Part shown: one piece after another, positions 17,090-26,292 of the stretch
How the letters are laid out: each line of letters starts with the position of its first letter
Numbering within the stretch: position 1 is the first letter of the stretch
NCBI GenBank assembly: GCA_017465885.1
Contig: JAFTVG010000029.1
Span: forward strand, 41,541-105,540
Direction of reading: 5' to 3'
From: Clostridia bacterium
GTDB taxonomy: Bacteria; Bacillota; Clostridia; Oscillospirales; CAG-272
Length of the DNA: 64,000 nt
The notes under the pieces: generated by a model
The model's database searches: none
Told to the model about the DNA's origin: nothing
Seen by the model: the letters and a program-made list of their open reading frames with translations, nothing else
Translations under genes and position numbers: made by a program

Positions 17090-18604
17090 CTATTTGCTCT
17101 TCTTTTTTCGCCCCTCTATGCGGTCGATCAGCTTCATAATCAGATCCTTTTCAAAGCCCTTGATGGGATGGACCTCATTGGTGTCGATCTTTTTGGGCTT
17201 GATCTTATAAAAGTCAAGGATGGGGATGAGGATGATCGCGGTAAGACCTGCGTTAAAGCCGCCGTTATACAGCACGAATCCGCCGTGCATTGCCGCCGTG
17301 GAGGTGCAGATGATGGCGCTGACAAGCCCTGCGATCACACCGTATTTAAAGCCGTAGCTTCCCGCAATGGGGCAAAGTCCCGTGGCAAAGGCAAGACCGT
17401 TGATGTATGCCTGGGTGGAAAGGGTCCAGGGAATATCCGCTCCCGTGATCAGACAGATGCCGCAAACCAAAGCGAAAAGCGCGGTATAGCCAAGGGCGAT
17501 GGGCGCAACGTTTTTGGGATGCTGACCGTCTGCCGAGAAGGTCAGTGCGGCAAAGGTCACGCCCACGGTGGGGCCCGTAAAGCCTACTCCCTGAGGCAAG
17601 AAGGGGAAGATGGTAGGAAGCCAGAAGACGATGTTCAGATAGGCGAGAATACAAAAGCCGTAAACGCCGAAATTGACCAGACACAGCGGCATTCCGAATT
17701 TGTCGGCGAAATCCAAGCCGTATCCTGCGCAGGAGGTCAGCTTTCGGTAATTGCGAAAGCTTCTGCCGTTGCGAAAGAACCCAAGGATCAAGGCGATGAG
17801 AAAGATGGAGGCGAAGAAGGCGTTAATGAACCAATAGTGGGCACTGTTAAAGGATTCGTAGCCCGAGCCGATATCGGGTCCGGTGCTGTGGGGGGCAATG
17901 CCCAAGGTCTTATAAAGGAAGCAGTAGACGAAGATGCCGAGAATTCCGATGGCAAGTCCCGCTTTATACATATTGTATCCGCGGTGCATCGCCGTTGTGC
18001 CGGGAAGGAGCGCGGGGACAAGAAAGCCCGCAAGAACACCGAACACGATGGAAAGAATAATGCCCAGCACGCTGAAACTGCCGATCTTCAGGGCTTCTCC
18101 CGGGGGATAGTAAAAGAGAAAATCGCTGATGAAGGGTGCCAGCGCGGTGGAAAACATGGCAATGTGCAAATGATCCCGACGGGAATGATCCGTCAGCATA
18201 CAATAAATCAGCACACCGATGAAGGGTGGCCACATATTGATGAAATTCAAACCGTAAAAGCAGTGGGCAATCACCAAAATGTATGCCGCAAAGGTGGTGC
18301 TGTTGGCGTGTGCGCGGCTTACCGTAATAATCAGCGTGCAGGCAATACCGCAAAGCCCTGCATTAAAAAGGGCGCTTGGCAGACACCCAAGGGCGAAGTA
18401 GTCGGTGACAAGCTTGGAGGGACCGGTGAAAATATCCCAAAGATTGCTCCAAAAAAGACTTCCGCTCACGCCTGTGATCACCTGGGCAATAGGGGTGGCA
18501 ACGAAAAAAGAGAGGTTGAGGAGTACGATAAAGCATTTGAAGGCGATGCTGTTTTCCCGTAATCGCTTTTCAATCAAATGATTTGGAGTGCCGCTTTGAC
18601 TCAT
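17090..18604 (-). CDS. DUF1576 multi-pass membrane protein
   Basis: 504 residues with about 12 predicted hydrophobic helices and few charges; consistent with the DUF1576 family, a Firmicute integral membrane family of unknown function built from two similar halves. Characteristic stretches include YGLNFINMWPPFIGVLIYC in the first half and GSYGFKYGVIAGLVSAIIC in the second. The C-terminal tail is basic (RKKKSK). The start follows AAAGGATCTC. Not linked to any neighbour by spacing. Confidence 0.75.
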   Translation of the reverse strand: MSQSGTPNHLIEKRLRENSIAFKCFIVLLNLSFFVATPIAQVITGVSGSLFWSNLWDIFTGPSKLVTDYFALGCLPSALFNAGLCGIACTLIITVSRAHANSTTFAAYILVIAHCFYGLNFINMWPPFIGVLIYCMLTDHSRRDHLHIAMFSTALAPFISDFLFYYPPGEALKIGSFSVLGIILSIVFGVLAGFLVPALLPGTTAMHRGYNMYKAGLAIGILGIFVYCFLYKTLGIAPHSTGPDIGSGYESFNSAHYWFINAFFASIFLIALILGFFRNGRSFRNYRKLTSCAGYGLDFADKFGMPLCLVNFGVYGFCILAYLNIVFWLPTIFPFLPQGVGFTGPTVGVTFAALTFSADGQHPKNVAPIALGYTALFALVCGICLITGADIPWTLSTQAYINGLAFATGLCPIAGSYGFKYGVIAGLVSAIICTSTAAMHGGFVLYNGGFNAGLTAIILIPILDFYKIKPKKIDTNEVHPIKGFEKDLIMKLIDRIEGRKKKSK

Positions 18605-18691
18605 AATGAGATCCTTTCATTTGGTATTCGGGGGTATTCTATCACATTTGACAGCAAATTGCAATAAGTCAGAGAAAAAATGAAGGGAATC

Positions 18692-18720
18692 TTGACTTAC
18701 AAAAGCCCGTTTGCTAAACT
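18692..18720 (+). promoter_or_regulatory. Promoter of candidate small RNA
   Basis: TTGACT (18692-18697), 17 nt, TAAACT (18715-18720), in an otherwise empty gap on the strand opposite to both flanking genes. Confidence 0.55.
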
Positions 18721-18726
18721 GATCCG

Positions 18727-18863
18727 GAAAATACGGTATCGAGGTTGACGACCGGATGGAGATACGAAAAAATAACTGTGAGGCTTGAAGACGTCTTTTT
18801 CAAAGCCGAAGCTGAAGAAAAGATCGCCGCTTATACCTTTCGGTATGAACAGCGATCTTTTTT
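18727..18863 (+). ncRNA. Candidate structured small RNA
   Basis: About 137 nt from the predicted start to the end of a terminator. Pairings seen: GTATC (18736) with GATAC (18761); GGCTTGAA with TTCAAAGCC (18782-18806), one bulge; and the terminator stem AAAAGATCGC / GCGATCTTTT (18818-18861) with an inner ATACC/GGTAT helix. The terminator also serves the convergent DAHP synthase gene. No matching open frame and no riboswitch family recognised. Confidence 0.45.
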
Positions 18864-18869
18864 GATTGG

Positions 18870-19892
18870 TTAAAGCTTGTCTGCGATCTCCAAAACCAGC
18901 TTTTCACTCTTCTCCCATCCAAGGCAGGGGTCGGTGATGGAGCAGCCGTAGCGGCCCTCTCCGATCTTCTGCGCGCCGTCCTCGATGTAGCTTTCGATCA
19001 TCAGTCCCTTTACAAGGCTCTTGACGTTAGGATCGTAGCGTCTGGAGTGAAGTACTTCGTTGGCAATGCGGATCTGCTCAAGATATTTCTTGCCTGAGTT
19101 GGAGTGGTTGGTGTCCACGATCACGGCAGGATTTTCAAGCCCCCTCTGGCAGTAAAGCTCGTAAAGGGTGCGCAGATCTTCATAGTGGTAGTTGGGCATA
19201 GACTGTCCGTGCTTGTTCACGTATCCGCGCAGGATGGAGTGGGTCAGGGGATTGCCCTCACTCTTGACCTCCCACCCTCTATAGAGGAACATATGCTGAT
19301 GCTGACCTGCCATCACCGAGTTCATCATTACCGAAAGGTCACCCGAGGTGGGGTTTTTCATACCGACAGGCACGGGGATACCGCTGGCAACCAATCTGTG
19401 CTGTTGGTTTTCAACAGAACGTGCGCCCACTGCAACGTAGGAGAGAATGTCGGACAGATATCTGAAGTTTTCGGGATAGAGCATCTCGTCGGCAGGGAAC
19501 AGTCCCGTTTCGGAAGCCACGCGGGTGTGCAGACGTCTGATGGCGATCAGTCCCTCCAGCATATCGGTCTCGTGGGTGGGGTCGGGCTGGTGGACCATGC
19601 CCTTGTAGCCATCGCCGGTGGTGCGGGGCTTGTTTGTGTAAACACGGGGGATAATGAGGATCTTGTCGCTGACCTTTTTCTGCAGGTCGGCAAGGCGCAG
19701 AGAGTAGTCCATTACAGACTCCTCGTTGTCGGCAGAGCAGGGACCGATGATCAGCAGGAATTTATCCGATTCACCGCTAAAAACTGCGGCAACCTCTCGG
19801 TCATATTTTTGTTTTTTTGCGATGAGCTCCTCACTGAGCGGATATCTCTCTTTGATTTCCTGAGGGATGGGCAGTTTGCGAATGAAGTTCAT
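18870..19892 (-). CDS. 3-deoxy-7-phosphoheptulonate (DAHP) synthase, class I
   Basis: Joins phosphoenolpyruvate and erythrose 4-phosphate in the first step of the shikimate pathway. 340 residues, the length of AroF/AroG/AroH-type enzymes. Signature blocks: IIGPCSADN near residue 50, NKPRTTGDGYKG near 88, GARSVENQQHR near 152, MKNPTSGD and VDTNHSNSGKK near 260. The N-terminal extension resembles that of feedback-regulated enzymes, but which amino acid inhibits it cannot be read. A shikimate kinase gene lies 8 kb away. Start follows AAAGGAAAC. Confidence 0.95.
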   Translation of the reverse strand: MNFIRKLPIPQEIKERYPLSEELIAKKQKYDREVAAVFSGESDKFLLIIGPCSADNEESVMDYSLRLADLQKKVSDKILIIPRVYTNKPRTTGDGYKGMVHQPDPTHETDMLEGLIAIRRLHTRVASETGLFPADEMLYPENFRYLSDILSYVAVGARSVENQQHRLVASGIPVPVGMKNPTSGDLSVMMNSVMAGQHQHMFLYRGWEVKSEGNPLTHSILRGYVNKHGQSMPNYHYEDLRTLYELYCQRGLENPAVIVDTNHSNSGKKYLEQIRIANEVLHSRRYDPNVKSLVKGLMIESYIEDGAQKIGEGRYGCSITDPCLGWEKSEKLVLEIADKL

Positions 19893-19913
19893 GAGTTTCC
19901 TTTCCCGCCGATG

Positions 19914-20723
19914 TCAGTCGGCGTTTTTCTTTTTGTATATCAGATACACCCCGTATGAAATGGCTGCGCCAAGGGGAGCTGCTGCAATAATGAGAATGAC
20001 GTGTAAAGGGGACACCGAGGTGTCAAGAGGACGGGAGGAATGAAGCTCGCCCTCATTTGAGAAATTGTAGCGGACACCGTCAATATCGGCAGAGCCGGTG
20101 ATCATACGGTTGTTTCTGAAGTAGCGCTTGGCACCTGAAAGAAAGTCAAAGCCCTCGGTTTGTAAAATACCTTCCTCGTTAAAGGTCCGTTGCTTGCCCT
20201 CTGTGGTGATGCTTTCACCCTTCACAAGCTTTCCTCTCAGGCAGAAGCGCACCGAAAGGTCAAGATATTCGTAGTAACAGCTTGCAGTACAGATCAGGCA
20301 CTCATCCTTGATCTCGGAAGGGCAGTGCCCAACGGGCGAAAAGGGCAGATCCTCGGCTTCCTCAAAGCTTTCAACATCGGTCTTTGCAATTTTTGAAAGA
20401 CCTTCCTCAAGCTCGGGCTCTGCGGCACAGTAGACCCCCTTTAAGCTTTCTTCGGAAAAAATTCCTTCTTCGATTTCCTCAACGCCTGCGGCAACAAACA
20501 GATATTCCGCCTTTTGAAAATAGCTGACCGTGCAGATGCGATTGCTTTTTTTCAATACTCCCTGACCGCTGACGATCATCAGCGCCCGGTCTTCGAGATA
20601 AAGATATTCGATGCCGTCGCGGTTGCCTCTGTAGGGCTCGTCCCGCTGAGAAGAAAAGCAGGAGCAAAGAAGTCCTGTGAGAAGACTGCAAAGAACAAGA
20701 GATAAAACGATTCGTTTCTTCAA
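19914..20723 (-). CDS. Lipoprotein with C-terminal membrane helix, unknown function
   Basis: 269 residues from a TTG at 20723, chosen because AAGGAG precedes it at good spacing and it directly yields the signal peptide KKRIVLSLVLCSLLTGLLC. Lipobox near LCSC. The outer part has no recognised domain, and a C-terminal helix (VILIIAAAPLGAAISYGVYL) with a basic tail would anchor it a second time. It lies 21 nt upstream of the DAHP synthase start, so the two may be cotranscribed, though no functional link is apparent. Confidence 0.65.
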   Translation of the reverse strand: MKKRIVLSLVLCSLLTGLLCSCFSSQRDEPYRGNRDGIEYLYLEDRALMIVSGQGVLKKSNRICTVSYFQKAEYLFVAAGVEEIEEGIFSEESLKGVYCAAEPELEEGLSKIAKTDVESFEEAEDLPFSPVGHCPSEIKDECLICTASCYYEYLDLSVRFCLRGKLVKGESITTEGKQRTFNEEGILQTEGFDFLSGAKRYFRNNRMITGSADIDGVRYNFSNEGELHSSRPLDTSVSPLHVILIIAAAPLGAAISYGVYLIYKKKNAD

Positions 20724-20930
20724 GGTGTACTCCTTTTTGGCACATCGGTGGGATGCGCCCTGTTTTGAACCCAAATATTATAGCACAGAAGCGGGTCAAA
20801 TGCAAATGATTTTTTTGATTTCTTTATTTTTTTCTTTAAAATTGCGATTATGCCTTGCCAAAAGGGTGAATTAGTGGTAAAATAACAAGAGCAAAAAAGG
20901 TGTGATAGGCACACGGAAGGATGATAGAAT

Positions 20931-22016
20931 ATGAAAAGAATTCGGCTTTTGTCACTGTTGCTGGCTTTGCTTTTGGCAGCCGCTCTCTTGCCCTCCTGCA
21001 AAAAGAGCATCAAGGAGCCGGAGGGGCACGACTTCACGCTTTGGACGGTAGAAAAAGAGCCCACGTACAAGAAAAAGGGTGTGCTCACAAGAAGCTGTAA
21101 GGACGAGGGTTGCACCTTCAGCCAGAGCGTGAAGGTGAAGTGTGCCAAGGGGCTAAGCTATGAAGAGGATCTGGATGGTAAGATCTATATCACCGGTATC
21201 GGCTCTTTTGACGGAGAATTCTTATATATAGCAGACCAAACGCCCAAGGGACAGAAGGTCAGCGGCATTGCAGAGCAGGCGTTCATGGACGAACCGGGCA
21301 TTCGTTACGCCTATATAGAGGATGGAGTGAACGTTCTTCACGACTATACCTTCACCGGATGTGAAAACCTCCTTGAGGTAAGACTTCCCGAGGCTTGCGA
21401 GATAATGGGCGTGGGTCACTTCCTCTCCTGCAGAACATTGAAAAGGATCAATCTGCCGGATAAAATGACCGAGATCCCTATGCAGTTTTTTGACGGCTGT
21501 GAGGAGCTTTCCCGGATAGATCTGCCCGAGAGCTTGGAGACCATCGGCTTTTCCGCCTTCAATCTTTGCCTTGGACTGACCGAGATCAGCCTGCCGCAGG
21601 GTTTAAAGCGTATAGAGAGAGATGCCTTCTCCGCCTGCCATAATCTGAAAGCGATCGTCTTTCCCGACGGACTGGAGTCGATCATGGATAGTGCCTTCGT
21701 CGGATGTCTGTCTTTATCCGAGGTCGTGTTGCCCGAGGGGCTGGTGGAGCTGAGAGAGCTTGCTTTTGCCCACTGCAGCGGTCTTAAAAAAGTGTATATC
21801 CCTTCCAGCGTGCAGGGTATTTACGTGAACACGGGCTTTTCTCCCTTTAACTATTGCAGCAAGGACCTGAAGCTGATCACAGACGCAGAGAGCCGTCCGC
21901 AGGGCTGGTCGGAGCATTTTAACGTATACTATGCGGGACAAAGCGAAACCGCAGATCCCGTGGACGGATATGAATATTTAGAGGTCCTTTACGGACAACC
22001 CATTCCAAAAAACTAA
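20931..22016 (+). CDS. Secreted LRR lipoprotein, BspA-like
   Basis: 361 residues. The signal peptide MKRIRLLSLLLALLLAAALL ends in a lipobox LPSC. A short Cys-bearing region is followed by about eight LRR_5 repeats with the pattern CxxLxxIxLPxxLxxIxxxAF. Predicted to be tethered to the outer face of the membrane, in contrast to the signal-less LRR protein at 14456. It is followed after 9 nt by a membrane protein gene, likely in one operon. Confidence 0.85.
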   Translation: MKRIRLLSLLLALLLAAALLPSCKKSIKEPEGHDFTLWTVEKEPTYKKKGVLTRSCKDEGCTFSQSVKVKCAKGLSYEEDLDGKIYITGIGSFDGEFLYIADQTPKGQKVSGIAEQAFMDEPGIRYAYIEDGVNVLHDYTFTGCENLLEVRLPEACEIMGVGHFLSCRTLKRINLPDKMTEIPMQFFDGCEELSRIDLPESLETIGFSAFNLCLGLTEISLPQGLKRIERDAFSACHNLKAIVFPDGLESIMDSAFVGCLSLSEVVLPEGLVELRELAFAHCSGLKKVYIPSSVQGIYVNTGFSPFNYCSKDLKLITDAESRPQGWSEHFNVYYAGQSETADPVDGYEYLEVLYGQPIPKN

Positions 22017-22025
22017 GGAGAGACT

Positions 22026-22646
22026 ATGTACGAACAGCTGCTTTATCCCCAAAAGCATCCGGTAAGAACCGTCATTTTTGTGATCGGCATCCTGCTTTTG
22101 CCCTTTGCATTTTTTGATTTCTCCATTCAGCAGGGGCGCTTTGTTTTTGAGTGGTCCTTTGATTTTATCGAGTTGATTGGATCGATCGCCTTATCGATCA
22201 CCTATTTCCTTCCGGCTCATCAAAAGTTCCATTATCAGAACATCCCCTATCTTGCCGTTCTCGTGCTTGAATTCATACAGTTTGGTACGGTATCGATCTT
22301 AGGCAACGAGATTCCCTTCGTTCCTTACGTTGCCTCTGCTTTTTTGATGCTCAGCGCGCTGGGGGCGGCGTTTGTCACCCATTTCGTAGCGGAAGGGAAG
22401 ATGAGGAGCCGCACACCCATGGTGCTCTGGTCCTCGGCAATGATCGTCATTGCTCTTGTGAGCATTATTCTCGGATATCCGCCCTTGGGTGTGTATACCG
22501 AGATCACCGAGGGCATCCTTGTAAGAAACCTGTCGGGATGCATCTGGTTCGTTCTCTTCAATTCCACGCCCATTCTTCTTGCGGTGGCATTGAAGAGCGA
22601 TCACTTTCCCAAAAAGCAAAAAAGAAAGAAGAAAAAAGCCGAATAA
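22026..22646 (+). CDS. Multi-pass membrane protein, unknown
   Basis: 206 residues with six predicted hydrophobic helices and a strongly basic C terminus (PKKQKRKKKKAE). No family recognised. The ATG follows AAGGAGAGACT, 9 nt after the LRR lipoprotein stop, so the two are probably cotranscribed and may act together at the envelope; that is inference from spacing only. Confidence 0.65.
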   Translation: MYEQLLYPQKHPVRTVIFVIGILLLPFAFFDFSIQQGRFVFEWSFDFIELIGSIALSITYFLPAHQKFHYQNIPYLAVLVLEFIQFGTVSILGNEIPFVPYVASAFLMLSALGAAFVTHFVAEGKMRSRTPMVLWSSAMIVIALVSIILGYPPLGVYTEITEGILVRNLSGCIWFVLFNSTPILLAVALKSDHFPKKQKRKKKKAE

Positions 22647-22660
22647 GCAAAAGCGTAAAT

Positions 22661-22719
22661 AAAAAGGCGTCCCCGATCGGTTGGCTGATTCAATACACCG
22701 TTTGGGAACGCCTTTTTTA
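22661..22719. terminator. Bidirectional terminator
   Basis: Arms AAAAAGGCGTCCC / GGGAACGCCTTTTT separated by about 30 nt with inner CGATCGG/ACCG pairing, between convergent genes. Confidence 0.75.
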
Positions 22720-22720
22720 T

Positions 22721-25027
22721 TTAGTTGAGTGAACCGCCCATATAAGCGCAAAGGATCTTGATGTTTGCCTTTTGCTCGGCGGAGAGGGTTTCATCGCCCA
22801 GCAGCTCACTGCAGACAGTGCTCAGCCTTGCGCGATCCTCATCGTTCATATTGCCAAAGAAGCCGTCGGGATCTGAGACCTTGTCAGGTGAACGTTCGAA
22901 GGATCTCGAAACGGTCTGCATCAGCACAACCGAGGAGGAAACTTCCGTCACAAAGCCCCTCAGGTCGCCGCCAACTGCGGTTTCAAGGGCAGTCGTGCCG
23001 TCGTCAGGCTTGTTTTGAAGCTTGTTTTCGGCATCCAGCAGCAGATCATTCATCCTCATTACCGCTTCGCGCTCGCGGACGATGTCTCCTTCGGTTTCGC
23101 CTTCAAATTCTGCCATATTGCCGATCAGATCCTTTACGAACCCTTCGGTGTTGCCGCCGGTCTGTCCGTTTTTATTGATGGCGTCCATCACGTCCTTGGA
23201 GATGGCGTTTTGGATGATCTCTGCGGATTCCTTGGACATATCGGTCAGCAGAGAATCGATGGTGTCACGAAGATCGGTGCGATCGGGATCACTGCTTGCG
23301 CCCGTGCCCGTGGAAACGATCACCGTCAGATTTTTGGCAGTCAGCAGCAGATTTTCAAACTTTCCTTTTTCTGAGTCGGAAGCGGGATGTGTGACGTCGT
23401 AGACCAAGGCGTCCACAGCCGAATTGATAAAGTCGTCGGTGAGGATGGATGCCTCGTTTGAGGAAACGAAGGAGGGAAGAAGGTCTCTTAAAAGCGTTCC
23501 AACGGCATCTGCACCCACGTGAGGATGTCTGCCAAGACCGATCAGCAGCTTGGAGATGCCCTCAGTGTTGATGGCTTCAATGCCCTCAGTTGACGGTGCA
23601 CTGCTCAGTGCGGAAAGTCCCGCTGCAATTTGCTTCAGCGAGGAGATCTCCTCGTCCACGCTCAGCTGTCCCTTGTTCACGTTTTCCTCAATGGTCTTTT
23701 TCAAATCGTGAAATGTATCGGCAAGAGCGCTGTCCTCTGCGGTATCAAAGATGTCTGACATCACGTCCATCATTGCGATGAGCAAATTGTCCGCAACCGA
23801 GGAAAGAGTGCTGTTTGAGCGAAGCGCGGTGACGGTGTCATCGATAAAACTGCCCTTTGCCACCTGACCGAACAGATCGCCGTCCTCTTCAAGGCCTGAA
23901 AGGACGCCGTGACTAACGGCACTTTCAAAAATGTCGACAAGTGCAGACGCGCTCTCCTTGACGTCGTCAACCGTGCAGGATTTGAAGGGGTCGATCAGTG
24001 TGGTGATCAGTGTAGAGGCTTGGTTTTCTTCGGGGAGAGCCTCAAGGAGAAAACGGTCGGAAAAGCGCACGCCGTCAAGGAAAAGTCCATAGAAAAAGTC
24101 ATTCTCTTCGGCAGTGCGAATCAGATCCTTGAGAAGAGCGACTTCCTCATCAGAATATTGCGCAGGCTTTTTTTCAAGAAGGCTTACTCCGCCGAGGATC
24201 AGATCGGAGCCGTCGTAAAGGACGTCGTAAAGGTTGTATGCTCTGCCATCACATCGGAAGGAGCAGAAAACCCTTTGAGGAAAATTGAAGCCGGGGAGAA
24301 GGGAAGCCTTTACGAGAGGACTGTCAGAAACGGGAGAGCAGACGGTGTTGAGAGCGGAAGCGAACAAAGAGATGTCTTCTTCCCCCTCGGTTTGCACGGT
24401 TTGGACCTGTGCAGCGCCGTTTACGGCGTCGGCTGTGTTTTCTCCCAGTGCCGCCGCACTGCCAAGCAGACAGTATAGGGGGACGAGAAAAAGAAAGGAA
24501 ACGAGAAGGGCATCTACGCCGCGGATCAAAAGTCCTCCGGTTTTGAAAAGCCCTCCGGGATTTTCCTTGGTCAGATACTTTTTCAAAAGCTTGCAAATCA
24601 GATTTTTTAAAAGGATCAGCAGAATGAAAGCGAAGAGAACGAATAAAACGGTGGCAATAACAGCCGAAAAAACGCCCTCAAAATACGCACTTAAATAGGT
24701 CGCAGAGGAAAGGATGCCCGAAAGGGAAGGAACTGCAGAGGCGATCAGATCCTCAAGGGAGGCAGTCAGCCCTCCAAAGACAAGAGAGGCGATCAGCGAG
24801 GCGCAAAGCTTTGCAAGAGGAATGCTGATCAGAAATGCAAGAAGAGAACATCCAAGGGAAACGAGCCCGTGAAAGGTTCCTTTCTTGAATCCTTTGACCA
24901 TAAAGACGGGCATCAGGATCAAAAGAAGGAGTAAAAAGGGAAGGGCAAGTAATAGCCAGGTGATCAACCCGCCGTAGCTTTGAAAAAAGAGTGCAACCTG
25001 AGAAATAACGGAAATCATACTATCCAT
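22721..25027 (-). CDS. Large membrane protein with CvpA-like N terminus
   Basis: 768 residues from the ATG at 25027, preceded by GAGG at six nt. The first about 200 residues hold five to six helices and the word KGFKKGTFHGLVSLG, reminiscent of the CvpA (colicin V production) family. The remaining roughly 550 residues are an extended, mostly helical outer domain with many Ser, Asp and Leu and no family I can name. The frame stays open upstream to 25600, but a terminator hairpin (25188-25221) interrupts that part, so I exclude it. Confidence 0.6.
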   Translation of the reverse strand: MDSMISVISQVALFFQSYGGLITWLLLALPFLLLLLILMPVFMVKGFKKGTFHGLVSLGCSLLAFLISIPLAKLCASLIASLVFGGLTASLEDLIASAVPSLSGILSSATYLSAYFEGVFSAVIATVLFVLFAFILLILLKNLICKLLKKYLTKENPGGLFKTGGLLIRGVDALLVSFLFLVPLYCLLGSAAALGENTADAVNGAAQVQTVQTEGEEDISLFASALNTVCSPVSDSPLVKASLLPGFNFPQRVFCSFRCDGRAYNLYDVLYDGSDLILGGVSLLEKKPAQYSDEEVALLKDLIRTAEENDFFYGLFLDGVRFSDRFLLEALPEENQASTLITTLIDPFKSCTVDDVKESASALVDIFESAVSHGVLSGLEEDGDLFGQVAKGSFIDDTVTALRSNSTLSSVADNLLIAMMDVMSDIFDTAEDSALADTFHDLKKTIEENVNKGQLSVDEEISSLKQIAAGLSALSSAPSTEGIEAINTEGISKLLIGLGRHPHVGADAVGTLLRDLLPSFVSSNEASILTDDFINSAVDALVYDVTHPASDSEKGKFENLLLTAKNLTVIVSTGTGASSDPDRTDLRDTIDSLLTDMSKESAEIIQNAISKDVMDAINKNGQTGGNTEGFVKDLIGNMAEFEGETEGDIVREREAVMRMNDLLLDAENKLQNKPDDGTTALETAVGGDLRGFVTEVSSSVVLMQTVSRSFERSPDKVSDPDGFFGNMNDEDRARLSTVCSELLGDETLSAEQKANIKILCAYMGGSLN

Positions 25028-25187
25028 AGAAAACCTCGTTTCAATATGTGATGGAAAAGTCTTGGCTTGGAAATCGACGAGCAAGTCGTCAAAGGCGAGC
25101 TTATTGTAGCATTCTTTTGCCTTTTTGTCAAGGGTTTGAGAATGACGCCGAAGCATCAGCTGGAAGAGCGTGACTGGACCTTTTGTC

Positions 25188-25221
25188 AAAAAAAGCCAAG
25201 GAAAATTTTGCCTCGGCTTTT
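25188..25221 (-). terminator. Terminator inside a continuous frame
   Basis: AAAAAGCCaAGG / CCTcGGCTTTTTT hairpin with T-runs on both strands, lying between the 25239-25600 gene and the CvpA-like gene although no stop codon separates them. Confidence 0.75.
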
Positions 25222-25238
25222 TTGAATACCTATAGCCC

Positions 25239-25600
25239 CTAAGAAAAATTTGTTCGGCAACTTGTTTAGTGAGCTTAGTTTTGTAATTTTCGTCTTTCTC
25301 TATCTTTGATTTTTCGTCTGCTGTGAGAAAAATCGTGTTTGCTTTGTGCACCCCAACAATATGTTTACAGATGTCATATTCCGGTGCTGGTCCATTTCCA
25401 GTTACCATTCGCTCATCAGACCATCTAAAATCATAAAGCGTTAAACACTTTTCTCCAATTACATTAAAAACCCGATATTTAATGTTTATAAGGAAAGAAC
25501 CTCTAATATCGTTTTTGAACAAATCTTTTAATGATCGATTGTTTTGCCTTTGTATTCGTTCAGCTATTTGCGAAAAATTGTTGGGCAACATTGGCAACAT
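25239..25600 (-). pseudogene. Hypothetical gene with lost stop codon
   Basis: About 120 residues starting MLPMLPNNFSQIAERIQ, with a central stretch VFNVIGEKCLTLYDFRW and charged C-terminal half; family not recognised. The frame runs on without a stop through a terminator hairpin into the CvpA-like gene. In the neighbouring frame a TAG at 25239-25241 follows a T5 run, so a one-base deletion in that run would explain the lost stop. Either a recent frameshift or a homopolymer sequencing error. Confidence 0.5.
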
Positions 25601-25627
25601 ATTAAAGTTCCTCCTTCTTTTGTCGAA

Positions 25628-25654
25628 AAAAGCCCCGAAAATCGGGGCTTGGTG
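25628..25654 (-). terminator. Terminator of the 25730 gene
   Basis: AAGCCCCG-attt-CGGGGCTT followed on the minus strand by TTTTTTCG. A second strong hairpin, GCACCCCCTTT / AAAGGGGGTGC, lies at 25681-25708. Confidence 0.8.
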
Positions 25655-25729
25655 AAGACTAACCTTAATCTTAATACAAATGCACCCCCTTTGAGCAAAG
25701 GGGGTGCAAAGTCATTTCAGTGGGTGCAT

Positions 25730-26242
25730 TTAGTGAGTAGGGGGTGCAAAATTGCAATATCCAACGATCGCAGGTTGTTCCCAATCGTCAAAAGAATCTA
25801 AATTCATTACTGTGTCGGTTCCGCGATCTGCCCAAAAACGAAGGGTAACCGAACGGGTCGGCAATTCGCCTTCATCCAAAATCAGCATATCGCCATTATC
25901 ATACGATGCAAAAACGTAAAACCGCGTTTCAGGATATTGATATTCGAGAATTCTCTTCCAATATAGCAATATACCTACTGCTGTGGTGAGGAGTGATTTT
26001 ACTCCCTCATCTGTTTGGACACCCAAATGTATTTCGTTTCCATCCCATTCAAGTTGGGATAAATCCTGAGTGGATTTAATCTGGTTTCTGTCCATTCCAC
26101 AGAAATTGGAAACACCCCAATACTTTCTTCCAATGGCATCTTCTTTTTGCCAGATGGGATAGCTACTATCCTGTGAGATAAGATGCACATCGTCAATCTG
26201 GTATTGTTCAAGAAGCGATTCCATGGCACTATTCGTTTTCAT
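25730..26242 (-). CDS. Hypothetical cytosolic protein
   Basis: 170 residues, acidic, no signal peptide or membrane helix. It starts MKTNSAMESLLEQYQIDDVH and is rich in aromatic residues (YWGVSNFCGMDRNQ, ILLYWKRILEYQYPETRFYV), a texture seen in immunity-type proteins, but no family is recognised. Start follows GAGGTGATGC. Its promoter region carries an unusual five-fold repeat, so expression is probably controlled by a cooperatively binding regulator. Confidence 0.6.
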   Translation of the reverse strand: MKTNSAMESLLEQYQIDDVHLISQDSSYPIWQKEDAIGRKYWGVSNFCGMDRNQIKSTQDLSQLEWDGNEIHLGVQTDEGVKSLLTTAVGILLYWKRILEYQYPETRFYVFASYDNGDMLILDEGELPTRSVTLRFWADRGTDTVMNLDSFDDWEQPAIVGYCNFAPPTH

Positions 26243-26263
26243 TCTGCATCACCTCTTTTTTGA

Positions 26264-26292
26264 ATTATACCATAATAGTAATTCTCTTTCAA
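26264..26292 (-). promoter_or_regulatory. Promoter of the 25730 gene
   Basis: On the minus strand TTGAAA (26292-26287), 17 nt, TATAAT (26269-26264). The first AATCGTT box overlaps the -35 element. Confidence 0.8.

Noticed and set aside
17054..18562. 502-codon plus-strand frame opposite the DUF1576 gene
   Set aside because: Mirror of a codon-biased membrane protein gene; no ribosome binding site, no family pattern.
18727..18863. Riboswitch or T-box leader
   Set aside because: No downstream gene on the same strand and no T-box (AGGGTGG) or recognised riboswitch core.
25028..25600. Upstream extension as the N terminus of the CvpA-like protein
   Set aside because: A terminator hairpin lies inside it and the ATG at 25027 has its own GAGG site before a typical membrane helix start.
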